From Myxococcales bacterium (GTDB lineage: Bacteria > Myxococcota_A > Polyangia > Polyangiales > Polyangiaceae), in assembly GCA_016720545.1 (NCBI GenBank), contig JADKKK010000007.1, positions 215,323-279,322 of the forward strand: a stretch of DNA of 64,000 nt. The letters run 5' to 3'. Below the pieces are notes generated by a model that was not told the DNA's origin, did not search any database, and was given only the letters and a program-made list of their open reading frames with translations. Shown here piece after piece: positions 18,010 through 26,748 of this stretch; the first letter of the stretch is position 1; every line of letters begins with the position of its first letter. Position numbers and translations under genes: made by a program.

Positions 18010-18824
18010 GCGGTATCGACAAGGCGGTCGTGCTCGCCGCCGGCCTCGGAAACCGCATCTCGGCGGTCGCCCGCGACGTGCCGAAGCCTCTGCTGCCGCT
18101 CTCCGGCGAGCGCGGCTCGTCGCCCACGTTTCTCGATTGGCACTTCCGCGCCCTCGAGCGCGCCGGCTGCAAAGAGGCCTATTTCGTCGGGAACGCGCGC
18201 ACCTTTGGCACGCCGCTGCCCAGCTCCAAGACCATGCAAGCTGCATGGATCCTGAACCCCACCGAAGACGTCTCCACCTCTGGGAGCGGTCACTCCACCT
18301 GGTTTGCGTGGAAGAGCGAGCACCGTATCCTCGACGGGCGCTCGCGTGTCGTGCTGATGGACGCCGACGTGCTCTACGATCCGCGCGCGTTCGACGTGCT
18401 CGCGGCCCACCCGTCGCCTCGCTCCAAGACGCTCGTTTGTACCGAGTTCCGGAACACGCAAGAAGAGGTGCTCGTCTTCGCCGATCCGGCCACGCCCGAG
18501 GTGCCGCGGTACCACGGGAAGGGCATGCTGGAGACCCCCATGACCGCGAGCGTCCGGTGCGTGGGCGAGGCCACCGGCATCCTGCTGTGGGAGCCCGGAG
18601 ACCACGACGCGCTCGCGCGCGTCACCGAGTGGGTCGTGCGCTACTCCACCGCGAAGGCGCGCAGCGAGCACGAGGACATCACCCAGCGCATGATGCTCGC
18701 CGACCGGATGCACGTGGCCGGGCTCGGGCCCGACGTGCCGTTCATGGAGTGCGACACCCCGGACGAGTACGAAGTGCTCACGCGGGACATGTACCCGCGG
18801 CTGCGGGCGACGCTCGGCTTCTAG
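18006..18824 (+). CDS. Nucleotidyltransferase (predicted CTP:AEP cytidylyltransferase)
   Basis: A 272-residue protein with an intact NTP-transferase N-terminus (AVVLAAGLGNRISAVARDVPKPLLPL, including the G-x-G-x-R loop and the PKP lysine) and a catalytic MDADVLYD (DxD). It belongs to the family that activates sugar phosphates, phosphocholine or phosphonates with CTP. Coupled by overlap to the CDP-alcohol phosphotransferase, it most simply forms CMP-aminoethylphosphonate (a PntC-like role). The nucleotidyltransferase half of the operon's first gene may be a non-catalytic paralogue. Activation of a different headgroup cannot be excluded from sequence. Last gene of the operon; a hairpin-rich repeat block follows. 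Confidence 0.88.
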   Translation: MSGIDKAVVLAAGLGNRISAVARDVPKPLLPLSGERGSSPTFLDWHFRALERAGCKEAYFVGNARTFGTPLPSSKTMQAAWILNPTEDVSTSGSGHSTWFAWKSEHRILDGRSRVVLMDADVLYDPRAFDVLAAHPSPRSKTLVCTEFRNTQEEVLVFADPATPEVPRYHGKGMLETPMTASVRCVGEATGILLWEPGDHDALARVTEWVVRYSTAKARSEHEDITQRMMLADRMHVAGLGPDVPFMECDTPDEYEVLTRDMYPRLRATLGF

Positions 18825-18832
18825 GGGGGTTG

Positions 18833-19150
18833 GGGGCGGTACGGAGTTGGGGAGTGCGAGGGCGTTCCCCCTCGCGTACCCCCCTCTGTCTCGTCGGGCG
18901 TTCCCCCTCGCGCACACCCCCTGCGTGTCTTGCGTTCCTCGCGTGGGGCGGTACGGCGTGGACGTCGAGTGCGAGGGCGTCACCCCCCTGTTTGGTCGTC
19001 GGGCGTTCCTCGAGCGGGGCGGTACGGAGTTGGACGTCGAGTGCGAGGGCGTTCCCCCTCGCGCCCCCCCTGTTGGTCGGGGCGGTACGGAGTTGGGCGT
19101 CGAGTGCGAGGGCGTTCCCCCTCGCGCCCCCTCCCTGTTTGGTCGTGAGC
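18833..19150. repeat. Tandem repeat block with embedded hairpins
   Basis: About 320 bases made of diverged copies of a 60-70-base unit. Copies start at GGGGCGGTACGG at 18833, 18945, 19016 and 19079. Three of them contain the hairpin GCGAGGGCGTTCCCCCTCGC (18856-18875, 19043-19062, 19106-19125), and a fragment of it recurs near 18897. The last two copies are nearly identical, so the array looks recently expanded. It separates the phosphonate operon (plus) from the convergent PhnD-like gene (minus). All frames are open and would give repetitive Arg/Gly/Pro peptides, but there is no start signal. Most likely non-coding: a multi-hairpin terminator or dispersed genomic repeat. Confidence 0.8.
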
Positions 19151-19154
19151 AGAC

Positions 19155-19958
19155 TCAGTCAAAGAGCCCGGCGGCGTTCGCTTCGGTGAGCGACGCGCGG
19201 AGCGCGGCGTAGCCGCTGGTCGGCGCGTCGGTGAACCGGTCGGCCCCGAAGATGGCCTTCACGTCCGCCTTCGGCTCCCCCGCGCACGCCGCCTTGAAGG
19301 CCTCGGCGATCCGGGTCTTCAGGTCGGTCGGGAGGGCCGGGCGCACGCAGATGAGGTCGGCGGGCACCTCGCCAAACGTGCGTAATACACGCATCGCCAC
19401 GCCGTCGACCAGCGTCCACGAACCCTCGACGCCCTCTTCGCCGCTCGCCTTGGGCCTCGCGTGCGTGCCCGTCACGTCGGCCGCGCCGTCGATCACGGCG
19501 CGAATCGCGGCGCTGTGCGAGCCGTGGAACGCCTCGACGCGGAACAGGTTCCGCGGATCGACGCCCAAGTTCTTCAGGCCGACCCGCGGGACCACGAAGC
19601 CGCTCGCGCTCCAGGCGTCGACCCAGGCTGCGCGCGCGCCCCGGAGATCCTCGAGCGACTCGATGGTGGAGTCGGAGCGCACCACGAGCGCCGACTTATA
19701 GCCCGTCTGGCGCCCGCGCTCGAGCGCCAGCAGCGCCTCGACCTTCTCCGGGGGCAGCTTCACGAACGCCACGGGCGGCAGCCACGCCACGTCCACCTTC
19801 CCGGACTCCACTTCGCGGGCGAGCGCCTCGTAGCCGCCGCAGAAATGAAGGGACATCGGCACGCCCAGTCGCTCGCTCATCCACGCGCGCAGTCGCTCGG
19901 AGGCCTCCCGGGTGCTCTCTTCCTGGGCGAAGTATCCGAAGGTCAGCGTGTCCGTCAT
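19155..19958 (-). CDS. PhnD-like phosphate/phosphonate-binding protein without signal peptide
   Basis: A 267-residue periplasmic-binding-protein-like fold of the PhnD/phosphite-binding family: LTFGYFAQEES at the start, then VDVAWLPPVAFVKL, SLEDLRGARAAWVD, HGSHSAAIRAVIDGAADVTG and the usual C-terminal helices. PhnD proteins normally carry the substrate for a PhnCDE-type ABC transporter, but neither a signal peptide nor transporter genes are present. The start at 19956-19958 is set by a GAGGAG site; the longer in-frame N-terminus (from 20093) is not a signal peptide either. It may be a cytosolic ligand-sensing protein. Its position opposite the phosphonate operon makes a phosphonate ligand plausible but unproven. 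Confidence 0.82.
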   Translation of the reverse strand: MTDTLTFGYFAQEESTREASERLRAWMSERLGVPMSLHFCGGYEALAREVESGKVDVAWLPPVAFVKLPPEKVEALLALERGRQTGYKSALVVRSDSTIESLEDLRGARAAWVDAWSASGFVVPRVGLKNLGVDPRNLFRVEAFHGSHSAAIRAVIDGAADVTGTHARPKASGEEGVEGSWTLVDGVAMRVLRTFGEVPADLICVRPALPTDLKTRIAEAFKAACAGEPKADVKAIFGADRFTDAPTSGYAALRASLTEANAAGLFD

Positions 19959-20132
19959 GCCAGCTCCTCGCGGTCGTCTCGTCGGTCGGCCCCCAACCCG
20001 TGCGCGCGGTACCGGCTCTACCGGAGCCGCGCCCGCCGGAAGTATAGGAGCGTTCGGAGCGTACGCCGCGCCGGAAATGAATGTATTACGCACGTATTGT
20101 GCGGGTATCGAGCGCGGGCCTGAGGCGAGCGC

Positions 20133-20642
20133 TCAGAGCCCCATCTGCGCGTACACGCCCAGCGCCACGTTGCCCTTCTCCTTGTCGTTCACGTAGAGCG
20201 CGCGATAGTCGAACAGATCGAGGGGGCGGAAGGCGGCGAGGCCCGCGGCGGTCCGGGGGTGTCCGTACTTCTGCGCGACGTCCTTCCGCAGATCGCCGTC
20301 GATCGCCGCGCCGCCGAGCATGGAGTTCACCTTCGTGTAGATGAATTTGGAGCGCGCCGCCTCCACCGTCCAGACCAGCACGACGTCGAAGGCCTTCTTC
20401 GTTGCGGCGGACCAGGGGGCCCCCGAGTAGTCGGTGGCGAGCGCGTTCTGGAACGTGAGCGTCGTGAGCGCCCCGATCGCGCCCGCGTAGCTCACCTCGG
20501 CCGGCGCGAGCACGCGGAGGGCGGCGGCCGGCCCAGCCGCCGTCGCGCCGTTCGTGAGCTGCGTGAGGTAGAGGTTCGTGATCGCCCCCTCCTGCACCAC
20601 GCAGTGAAATCGCGTGAAGCCCATCGCGGCGGCGCACGGCAC
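20133..20642 (-). pseudogene. C-terminal remnant of an unidentified protein
   Basis: The frame encodes about 169 residues with protein-like composition (EGAITNLYLTQLTNG, KKAFDVVLVWTVEAARSKF, KYGHPRTAAGLAAFRPLD, ALYVNDKEKGNVALGVYAQ) and a normal stop. There is no proper start: the first possible codon is an unconvincing GTG at 20640-20642, and the frame dissolves into the antisense of the neighbouring esterase fragment. It appears to have lost its N-terminal half. Family not recognised. It lies back to back with an equally truncated plus-strand esterase. Confidence 0.5.
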
Positions 20643-20647
20643 GACCC

Positions 20648-21085
20648 TGTCGGGCAGCCTGCCCCCCGTTCGCCCTCGACTGCCCGTTCGAGGGCCGCGG
20701 CTCGCCGGCCGCCGAGGTCCCCATCCTGCACATGCACGGCACGAAGGACGCCCTCGTGCCGTTCGCGAAGGGCCTCCAGCAGCGCGACGCCGCGGTCGCC
20801 GCGTGGTCGCTCGGCGCGCCGGTCGTGGTCTCGTCCGACGCGCTCCACGAGCGCACGCGCTACCTCAGCCCGAAGGGCACGGCGTACGAATTTCTGCGCC
20901 ACGACACCGAGGTCACGCCGCCGCTCTTCCCGCTGCTACTGCGCGGGCACTGCGTCCCCGGGGGCGCCGACCAGCCCGGCGCGGGCGCGCCCGGGCAGAC
21001 CCTCTTCTTCAGCTGCAAGCCGCCCGCGGCGGTGGCGTGGGGTGACGTGGTCCTCCGGTTCTTCAAGGACCACCCGCGTCCCTGA
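20648..21085 (+). pseudogene. C-terminal fragment of a PHB-depolymerase/LpqC-like esterase
   Basis: The frame begins after a stop at 20615-20617 and becomes protein-like from about 20648 (CPPFALDCPFEG, then VPILHMHGTKDALVPF, and LRFFKDHPRP at the end). The HGTKD box is the Asp segment of the alpha/beta-hydrolase triad in polyhydroxybutyrate depolymerase/feruloyl esterase-like proteins, which are normally secreted and about 300 residues long. The nucleophile elbow (G-x-S-x-G) and signal peptide are absent, so only the last half survives. The internal ATG at 20732 gives 117 residues. Its TGA stop lies inside a hairpin shared with the convergent czcA stop. Confidence 0.65.
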
Positions 21086-21100
21086 GCCGCGCTCGGCTCA
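21083..21100. terminator. Hairpin holding both stop codons of a convergent pair
   Basis: TGAGCCG, loop CGCT, CGGCTCA: a perfect 7-bp stem. Its left end is the TGA of the esterase fragment and its right end the TGA (TCA on this strand) of the czcA-like gene. No T-run follows on either side, so it is at best a weak or Rho-assisted bidirectional terminator. Confidence 0.45.
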
Positions 21101-24100
21101 GGCCTCTCCTCTGACTCGGAATGACGGCGGAGGCCGCAGGGAAGGCGTCCCGTGCGCCACGTCGGGGGCGAGCCAAGCGTAGACGACAGGGAGCACGATG
21201 AGCGTGAGCACGGTGGCGCTCAGCAGCCCACCGATCACCACGGTGGCGAGCGGCCGTTGCACCTCCGATCCGGGCGCGGTGGAGAGCGCCATGGGGACGA
21301 ACCCGAGTGAAGCTACGAGCGCAGTGGTGAGCACCGGGCGCAGCCTCAGCTCAGTGGCCTCTCGGATCGCGCCGAGGTGTGTGCTCCCGGCCGCCTCGAG
21401 GTCCCGCGCGAACGAGACGAGCACGAGGCCATTCAGCACCGCGACCCCGAAGAGGGCGATGAAGCCGACGCCAGCGGAGATGGAGAAGGGAATACCGCGA
21501 ACCGCGAGCGCCACGACACCCCCGACGGTGGCGAACGGCACGTTCGAGAACATGAGCGCGGCGAGCCTCGCGGACCGAAATGCGAGCCAAAGCAGGAACC
21601 CGATGAGCCCGAGCGCAATTGGCACGACGATCATCAGGCGCCCTCGCGCTTCTTCGTAGTGCTCGAACTGACCTCCCCACTCGGCGCGGTAGCCGACGGG
21701 GAGCTTCTGCGCCCTCTCCACGGCGGCGCGTGCCTCGTTCACCACGGTGGTGAGATCGCGCCCGCGCACGTTGAACTCGACGGTGAGACGGCGGGACTGG
21801 CTCGCTCGGCTCACCTGCGCGGGGCCGGTCACGAAGACGATGTCGGCCACGTCACCGAGAGGGACGACCTGACCGCTCACGGTTCGCAGCGGCAAGGTCC
21901 GCAGCGGCGCGGCGTCACCGTCGTACGCGTGGCGCGTCTTCACGACCATCGAGAAGCGCCGTTCGCCCTCCAGCACCTGGCCGACCGAGAGCCCCACCGA
22001 CAACGTCTCGGTGAGCTGGTTCACGTCTTGTACCGTGAGCCCGTACCGCGCCAGCTTGCGGCGATCAGGTACGATACGGAGGTACCGGAGGCCCGCCACT
22101 TGTTCGACGCGCACGTCCGCGGCGCCCGGCACGCGGCGAATCGTCTTCGCCGCGACGTCACCGAGACGCGCGAGCTCGTCCAGATCGGTCCCATAGAGGA
22201 GCAAGGCGACGTCTGAGCGAACGCCGGCCACGAGCTCGTTCGTGCGCATTTGAATGGGCTGCGAGACACCGCCGGCGACCTCCGGAGTCTCTCTCTCGAC
22301 CGTCTCGGAGACCTGCTTCGCCAGGTCCTCTCTCGTGAGGCCTCTTCGCCACTCGGAGCGATCGGCGAGCAACATGTAGACGTCCGATTGCTCGAGCCCC
22401 ATCGGATCGGTAGCGATCTCCGGCGCTCCCGCCCGCGATACGGCGTGCTTCACTTCGGGAATCTTGAGCAAGGCCCGCTGGAGCTCGGTGTCCGTCCGGA
22501 TCGTCTCGCTGAGCGCAGCGCCCGGCAACCGCCGCGCTTCCACGAGCAGGTCCCCTTCGTCGAGCTGCGGAATGAACTCGGCGCCGAGCCGGCTCCCGCA
22601 CGCGACGGCCACGCCGAGCATGGCCACGGCAAAGCCAACGGCGAGCCCGCGGCGTTTGAACGCATGTCCGAGCAACGGCACGAAAGTCGCGTGTATCCTG
22701 CTTAGTAGCCATGTCTCCTTGTGCTCCCTCCGAGGCACGAGCACGAGGCTCGCGAGGACGGGAATCAAGGTGAGCGAGAGCAGAAACGCCCCCGCGAGCG
22801 CGAGGAGCACGGTCGTGGCCATCGGGCGGAACATCTTCCCCTCGATTCCACTGAGCGTGAGAAGTGGCAGGTAGACGATCGCGAGGATGGCCTCTCCGAA
22901 GAGGCTCGCGGAGCGAACCTCGAGCGTCGCGGACTCGACCACGGTCGTGCGCTCCTCCGGGGTAAGCTCCCGCCCACGGTCGCGGCGCGCCTCCGAGAGC
23001 CTCCGTTCGGCGTTCTCCACGATTATCACCGCGCCGTCCACGAGCAGCCCGAAGTCGATGGCACCGAGGCTCATCAGGTTCCCCGACAGACCGAGCGCGT
23101 TCATGGCCGCGATCGCGAAGAGGAGCGAGAGCGGGATCACGATCGCGACGACGAGGCCCGCCCGGAGATCGCCGAGGAGTGCGAAGAGCACCAAGATGAC
23201 CAGCGCAGCACCCTCAGCCAGGTTCATGCCGACGGTCCCGGTCGTGCGGTTCACTAGCACCGAGCGATCGTAGAAAGGTACGAGCTTCGTGCCCGGAGGG
23301 AGCGAGGGCTCGATGGCCGCGAGCTTCGCCTTCACGGCGGCCGTGACTGTGCGCGAGTTCTCGCCGAGGAGCATCATGGCGACGCCGAGCACGGTCTCAC
23401 CCTTGCCGTCGCGCGAAGCCGCCCCGCGCCGGAGTCGCGCGCCGAAGTGGACGTCGGCGACGGACGCGAGGGTGATGGGAACACCCTCCGTGGTCGCCGC
23501 CAAGACGACGTTCCTCAGATCGTCGAGGCTGCGTACGAGGCCGTCGGTGCCTATGACCACGTGCTCGCGATTGGCCTCGAGGTAGCCGCCTCCCGCGTTG
23601 GCGTTGGCCATGCGCAGGGCGTCGATGACCTGCGCCGTGGAGAGCCCCGCGGCCTGCATTCGCCCAGGGTCGAGTTCGATCTGGTACTGTCGGTCTTCCC
23701 CTCCGAAGCTGTTAACCTCGACGATGCCAGGGACAGCGCGAAGGGCGGGCGCAACTTGCCAGTCAAGCACCTCCTCGCGCTCCATGAGCGTGAGGGATTC
23801 GTTCTCGACCGTGAACTGGTAAATTTCACCGAGCCCCCCGGAGTTCGGCCCCATCTCCGGCTTCCCATAACCCTCGGGGATGGCCTCTTGGGCTTCGCGC
23901 ATGCGCTCGTTGACCTGCTGCCGCGCGAAGTAGATGTCCGTGCCGTCCTGGAATACGACGGTCACGACCGAGACGCCGTACTTGGAGATGGACCGCACCT
24001 CCGTCGTCTTCGGAATTCCAGCCATCGCGCGCTCGACCGGAATGGTCACGATCTTCTCCATCTCGGTCGGCCCTAGCGCGGGCGAGGCCGTGATCACCTG

Positions 24101-24247
24101 CACCTGGACGTTGGTGATGTCCGGGACGGCGTCGACGGGGAGCGTCGTGGCGGCGCGCAGGCCGATCGCAAGAAAGAGCAGGGTCGCGAGCAAGACGACC
24201 GCGCGATTTCGTAGGGCGAACGCGACAATGAAGGCGAGGACGGCCAT
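21098..24247 (-). CDS. czcA: CzcA-like heavy-metal RND efflux pump, inner-membrane subunit
   Basis: A 1049-residue RND transporter with the standard layout: helix 1 (FALRNRAVVLLATLLFLAIGL), a large periplasmic loop, helices 2-6, helix 7, a second loop, and helices 8-12. The helix-4 signature DFGLLVDGAVIIVEN (near residues 397-411) is that of the HME subfamily exporting divalent cations (Co, Zn, Cd, Ni), not the Cu/Ag subfamily. It takes metal from periplasm or cytoplasm and drives export by proton exchange through the adaptor and outer-membrane channel encoded upstream. Last gene of a three-gene operon, one base after the adaptor gene. Confidence 0.95.
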   Translation of the reverse strand: MAVLAFIVAFALRNRAVVLLATLLFLAIGLRAATTLPVDAVPDITNVQVQVITASPALGPTEMEKIVTIPVERAMAGIPKTTEVRSISKYGVSVVTVVFQDGTDIYFARQQVNERMREAQEAIPEGYGKPEMGPNSGGLGEIYQFTVENESLTLMEREEVLDWQVAPALRAVPGIVEVNSFGGEDRQYQIELDPGRMQAAGLSTAQVIDALRMANANAGGGYLEANREHVVIGTDGLVRSLDDLRNVVLAATTEGVPITLASVADVHFGARLRRGAASRDGKGETVLGVAMMLLGENSRTVTAAVKAKLAAIEPSLPPGTKLVPFYDRSVLVNRTTGTVGMNLAEGAALVILVLFALLGDLRAGLVVAIVIPLSLLFAIAAMNALGLSGNLMSLGAIDFGLLVDGAVIIVENAERRLSEARRDRGRELTPEERTTVVESATLEVRSASLFGEAILAIVYLPLLTLSGIEGKMFRPMATTVLLALAGAFLLSLTLIPVLASLVLVPRREHKETWLLSRIHATFVPLLGHAFKRRGLAVGFAVAMLGVAVACGSRLGAEFIPQLDEGDLLVEARRLPGAALSETIRTDTELQRALLKIPEVKHAVSRAGAPEIATDPMGLEQSDVYMLLADRSEWRRGLTREDLAKQVSETVERETPEVAGGVSQPIQMRTNELVAGVRSDVALLLYGTDLDELARLGDVAAKTIRRVPGAADVRVEQVAGLRYLRIVPDRRKLARYGLTVQDVNQLTETLSVGLSVGQVLEGERRFSMVVKTRHAYDGDAAPLRTLPLRTVSGQVVPLGDVADIVFVTGPAQVSRASQSRRLTVEFNVRGRDLTTVVNEARAAVERAQKLPVGYRAEWGGQFEHYEEARGRLMIVVPIALGLIGFLLWLAFRSARLAALMFSNVPFATVGGVVALAVRGIPFSISAGVGFIALFGVAVLNGLVLVSFARDLEAAGSTHLGAIREATELRLRPVLTTALVASLGFVPMALSTAPGSEVQRPLATVVIGGLLSATVLTLIVLPVVYAWLAPDVAHGTPSLRPPPSFRVRGEA

Positions 24248-24248
24248 C

Positions 24249-25448
24249 TCAGTCGTCCTCCGCGATGGCGGCCTTTAGCAGCACGCTCTTTAGGGTAAAC
24301 GCCCCGGCCACGACGACCGCCTCGCCTTCCCGAAGGCCCGCGATCACTTGCACTCTTCCCGGGGCAGAAGCGCCGAGCGTGACGTCATGGCGCGTGAACG
24401 TGTCCACCCTCTCCTCGACGAAGACCACACTCTGTCCGCCGACCTCCACCACGGCGGAGCGAGGCACGACGAGCACGGGCTCTGTAGCGGCGGGATCGGG
24501 CATAGCCACGCTTCCCTTCCCGAAGAGGCCGAGGCGCAAGAGGCCATTCGGGTTCTCAAGGCGAATGCGCGCGACCACGGTGCGCGCGCTGGGGTCCACC
24601 CTCTGGCCAATGGCCTCCACAGCGCCCAAGAACGGTGACAGTGGATACGCGTTGAGCACGACCTCGGCGCGTGCTCCGACGACGAGGGACGAGAGATCCT
24701 GTTCGAAGACGCGGCCCAGGAACCACACCTGGCCCATGTCGGTGATTTGGCCGAGCACCTGGTCTGGCGAGACCGGCTGTCCGACGACCGCGTCGCGCGA
24801 GACGACCGAGCCCGAGATCGGCGCGCGGAGCGCCAGGAGCACGCCGCCCTCTGCGCCCCCCGCCCCGAGACCGGCGAGCTCGAGGCTGAGCGCGCGCGAC
24901 TCCGCGTCCCGTGCGTCGGCGTCTGCTCTTGCGTCGAGGTACGATTGTTCGGACGTCAGCTTTGCCTCGAACAGCCCCTTGAGTCGCGTTTCGTTTGCGC
25001 GTGCTGCCTTCGCGCGTGCCGTCGACGAAGCGAGGGCGCCACGCACGCGCCCGAGGTCCGGGACACGGAGCTCTGCGAGCACGTCGCCCTTTTTCACGAG
25101 CGCGCCTTCTCGCATCGCCACGCGCTCGAGGCGCCCCGCGATGGGCGACGAGACCTTGGCCGTCCGGTCGGGGTCAGCCACGATCTCGCCCGCGAGCGAG
25201 AGGCTCTTCGCGAGGGTCTCTCTCTTGGCGGGCTCGGAGCGCACGCCAGCGCGCGTGCGCGGCTCGGCGTCGAGCTTCACCACCTTGGGGAGCTCGGCGT
25301 GCTCGGCCTCGCCGCCGTCCTCGACCTTCTCCCTTCCTTCGGTCTTCTCGGTCGGCGCCCTTTGCGTCTTGCATGCCGACGAGAGCACGACTGCGAGCCC
25401 GCAGGCGAGGATCCCGATGCGGCGCGCGGCGAGCGTGTCGCGCCTCAA
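24249..25448 (-). CDS. czcB: CzcB-like RND periplasmic adaptor lipoprotein
   Basis: A 399-residue membrane-fusion protein. The signal peptide ends at LSSAC, so it is probably lipid-anchored in the inner membrane. Barrel/lipoyl halves flank a helical hairpin (GRLERVAMREGALVKKGDVLAEL, the hairpin RGALASSTARAKAARANETRLKGL, then APISGSVVSRDAVVGQPV), followed by beta-barrel and membrane-proximal domains. It links the RND pump to the outer-membrane channel. The start is TTG at 25446-25448, overlapping the upstream gene's stop by four bases (TTGA). No long His-rich metal-binding N-terminus is present, only a short Glu-rich segment. Confidence 0.93.
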   Translation of the reverse strand: MRRDTLAARRIGILACGLAVVLSSACKTQRAPTEKTEGREKVEDGGEAEHAELPKVVKLDAEPRTRAGVRSEPAKRETLAKSLSLAGEIVADPDRTAKVSSPIAGRLERVAMREGALVKKGDVLAELRVPDLGRVRGALASSTARAKAARANETRLKGLFEAKLTSEQSYLDARADADARDAESRALSLELAGLGAGGAEGGVLLALRAPISGSVVSRDAVVGQPVSPDQVLGQITDMGQVWFLGRVFEQDLSSLVVGARAEVVLNAYPLSPFLGAVEAIGQRVDPSARTVVARIRLENPNGLLRLGLFGKGSVAMPDPAATEPVLVVPRSAVVEVGGQSVVFVEERVDTFTRHDVTLGASAPGRVQVIAGLREGEAVVVAGAFTLKSVLLKAAIAEDD

Positions 25449-26677
25449 GGATTCCCTCGTTCGAGTGCGATGCCGCGCAGGGCTGCGAGGCGCACCGACG
25501 CGACGCAGGCCGAGCGCTTCGAGGCGACGCGCTGAACGAGGAGGTCGGCGAGGGCGTCCTGAGCGACGAACGCGTCCCTGGCTTGTAGGCGCCCCTTCTC
25601 CACCTCGTTGGCGAGCCTCGCGAGGCTCGCTTCCACGCGCGCCGCGCGAGCGTCGTCGACGACGGTGCTCGCATGAAGGAGCGCCGTGGCCTCGGCCTCG
25701 AAGGCGTCCGCTTCGCGCGCGAGCGCGACTCGCATGCCCTGTGCCTCGGTGCGCGTCCTCTCGGCCTCCGCCCGTGCGTGCGCGATCTCGCTCGATCGCG
25801 ACTGCCCGAGGGGCTCCGGGAGCGGGATGGGGAGCGCGAGACCGGCACCGATCACGCGCTCACGGAAGCCATCGCTCTGCGCGAAGACCGACACGGTCAC
25901 GTTCGGGATCCTCGATCGCGCGAGGACGGTGGCTTGAGCGTCGAGCGCTTCAGCCTCTTTCGTCAACGCGGCGATCCGTGGCGACGTCTCGTTGCGCGAC
26001 GGGACCGCGAGCGGGCGGAGAGTACCATCGACCGCCGGGCTGCCGCTCGCACCGACGAGCCGAGCGAGGCGCACCTCGGCGGCGGCGAGCCGGCCTTCGA
26101 CGACGATGCGTGCCTGCGTGCGCTTCGCGGCTTGCACCTCGCCCACGTCGGCGTCCACCTCGGCGACCGCGCCGGCCTTCGCCTGCGCGCGCGCGGTGTC
26201 GGCGACGCGGATCGCGAGGACCTCCACGCGGCGAAGCAGCGCGGTCTCTTCGCGGGCCGCGAGCACCTCGAAGTAGGCTGTCAGCGCCTCCGCGGCCACG
26301 TCGCGGGCCGTGGCGCCTCGCTGCGCCTCGCTCGCGAGGACGCGCGCTTCGGCCTCGCGCGAGCGCGCGCCCCGCTGCCCGCCGATCTCGATCTCTTGGC
26401 CAAGCTGACCGTACGCGTTGAACGCGGAGTCGCCCGTCGAGCGTCGCCCCGCGAGGGACAACGCGAGGGTCGGGTTGGAGGGAAGAAGCACCCTGGCGCG
26501 CTCGGCGTCGGCGCGGCGGGCGATCGTGGAGAGCGCCGCGGCGCGTACGGGGAGGCTCGCAGAGACCGCGCACGGGGCGACGTTGTCTCGCGTAATCGTG
26601 TTGCAAGAAGGCTCGGCCCGGGCTCCCCTCGGGAGAAGGAGGGAAGCGAGGATCGCGCCTCGAACGAGCAGCTTCAT
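25445..26677 (-). CDS. czcC: CzcC-like TolC-family outer-membrane channel
   Basis: A 410-residue outer-membrane efflux protein with a Sec signal peptide (LLVRGAILASLLLPRGARA) and two related coiled-coil halves (for example ARSREAEARVLASEAQRGATARDVAAEALTAY and AEAERTRTEAQGMRVALAREADAFEAEA). These match the TolC/CzcC superfamily. It forms the exit duct for the RND pump. First gene of the efflux operon, transcribed from the AT-rich region shared with the cysteine-rich sigma factor. CzcC-type members are a little shorter than TolC, as here. Confidence 0.92.
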   Translation of the reverse strand: MKLLVRGAILASLLLPRGARAEPSCNTITRDNVAPCAVSASLPVRAAALSTIARRADAERARVLLPSNPTLALSLAGRRSTGDSAFNAYGQLGQEIEIGGQRGARSREAEARVLASEAQRGATARDVAAEALTAYFEVLAAREETALLRRVEVLAIRVADTARAQAKAGAVAEVDADVGEVQAAKRTQARIVVEGRLAAAEVRLARLVGASGSPAVDGTLRPLAVPSRNETSPRIAALTKEAEALDAQATVLARSRIPNVTVSVFAQSDGFRERVIGAGLALPIPLPEPLGQSRSSEIAHARAEAERTRTEAQGMRVALAREADAFEAEATALLHASTVVDDARAARVEASLARLANEVEKGRLQARDAFVAQDALADLLVQRVASKRSACVASVRLAALRGIALERGNP

Positions 26678-26748
26678 GGGAGACCTGTCGGGGGGCCGTT
26701 ACGAGGAGCGTGGTCGTTGCCGTGACGCTCGACTTCGCGGAATCTTAC

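Noticed and set aside
18833..19150. CRISPR-like array from the regular repeats
   Set aside because: Repeat units are 60-70 bases, unevenly spaced and diverged, without spacer-length unique sequence or cas genes; they carry hairpins instead.
18847..19212. Repetitive plus-strand open frame as a protein gene
   Set aside because: Its repeats arise from the DNA repeat block, all frames are open there, and no ribosome-binding site or continued fold is present.
19959..20093. Longer N-terminus for the PhnD-like protein as a signal peptide
   Set aside because: The extension has no hydrophobic core or cleavage site and lies before a good ribosome-binding site at 19958, so the short start is preferred.
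19380..20100. An 11-base complementary match (GTGCGTAATAC / GTATTACGCAC) around the PhnD-like gene
   Set aside because: One copy is inside coding sequence and the other is in an unrelated region; the match is short and explained by chance.
20077..20110. Hairpin CGCAC-GTATT-GTGCG upstream of the PhnD-like gene as a riboswitch or terminator
   Set aside because: Only 5 bp, no T-run or conserved aptamer features; left unannotated.
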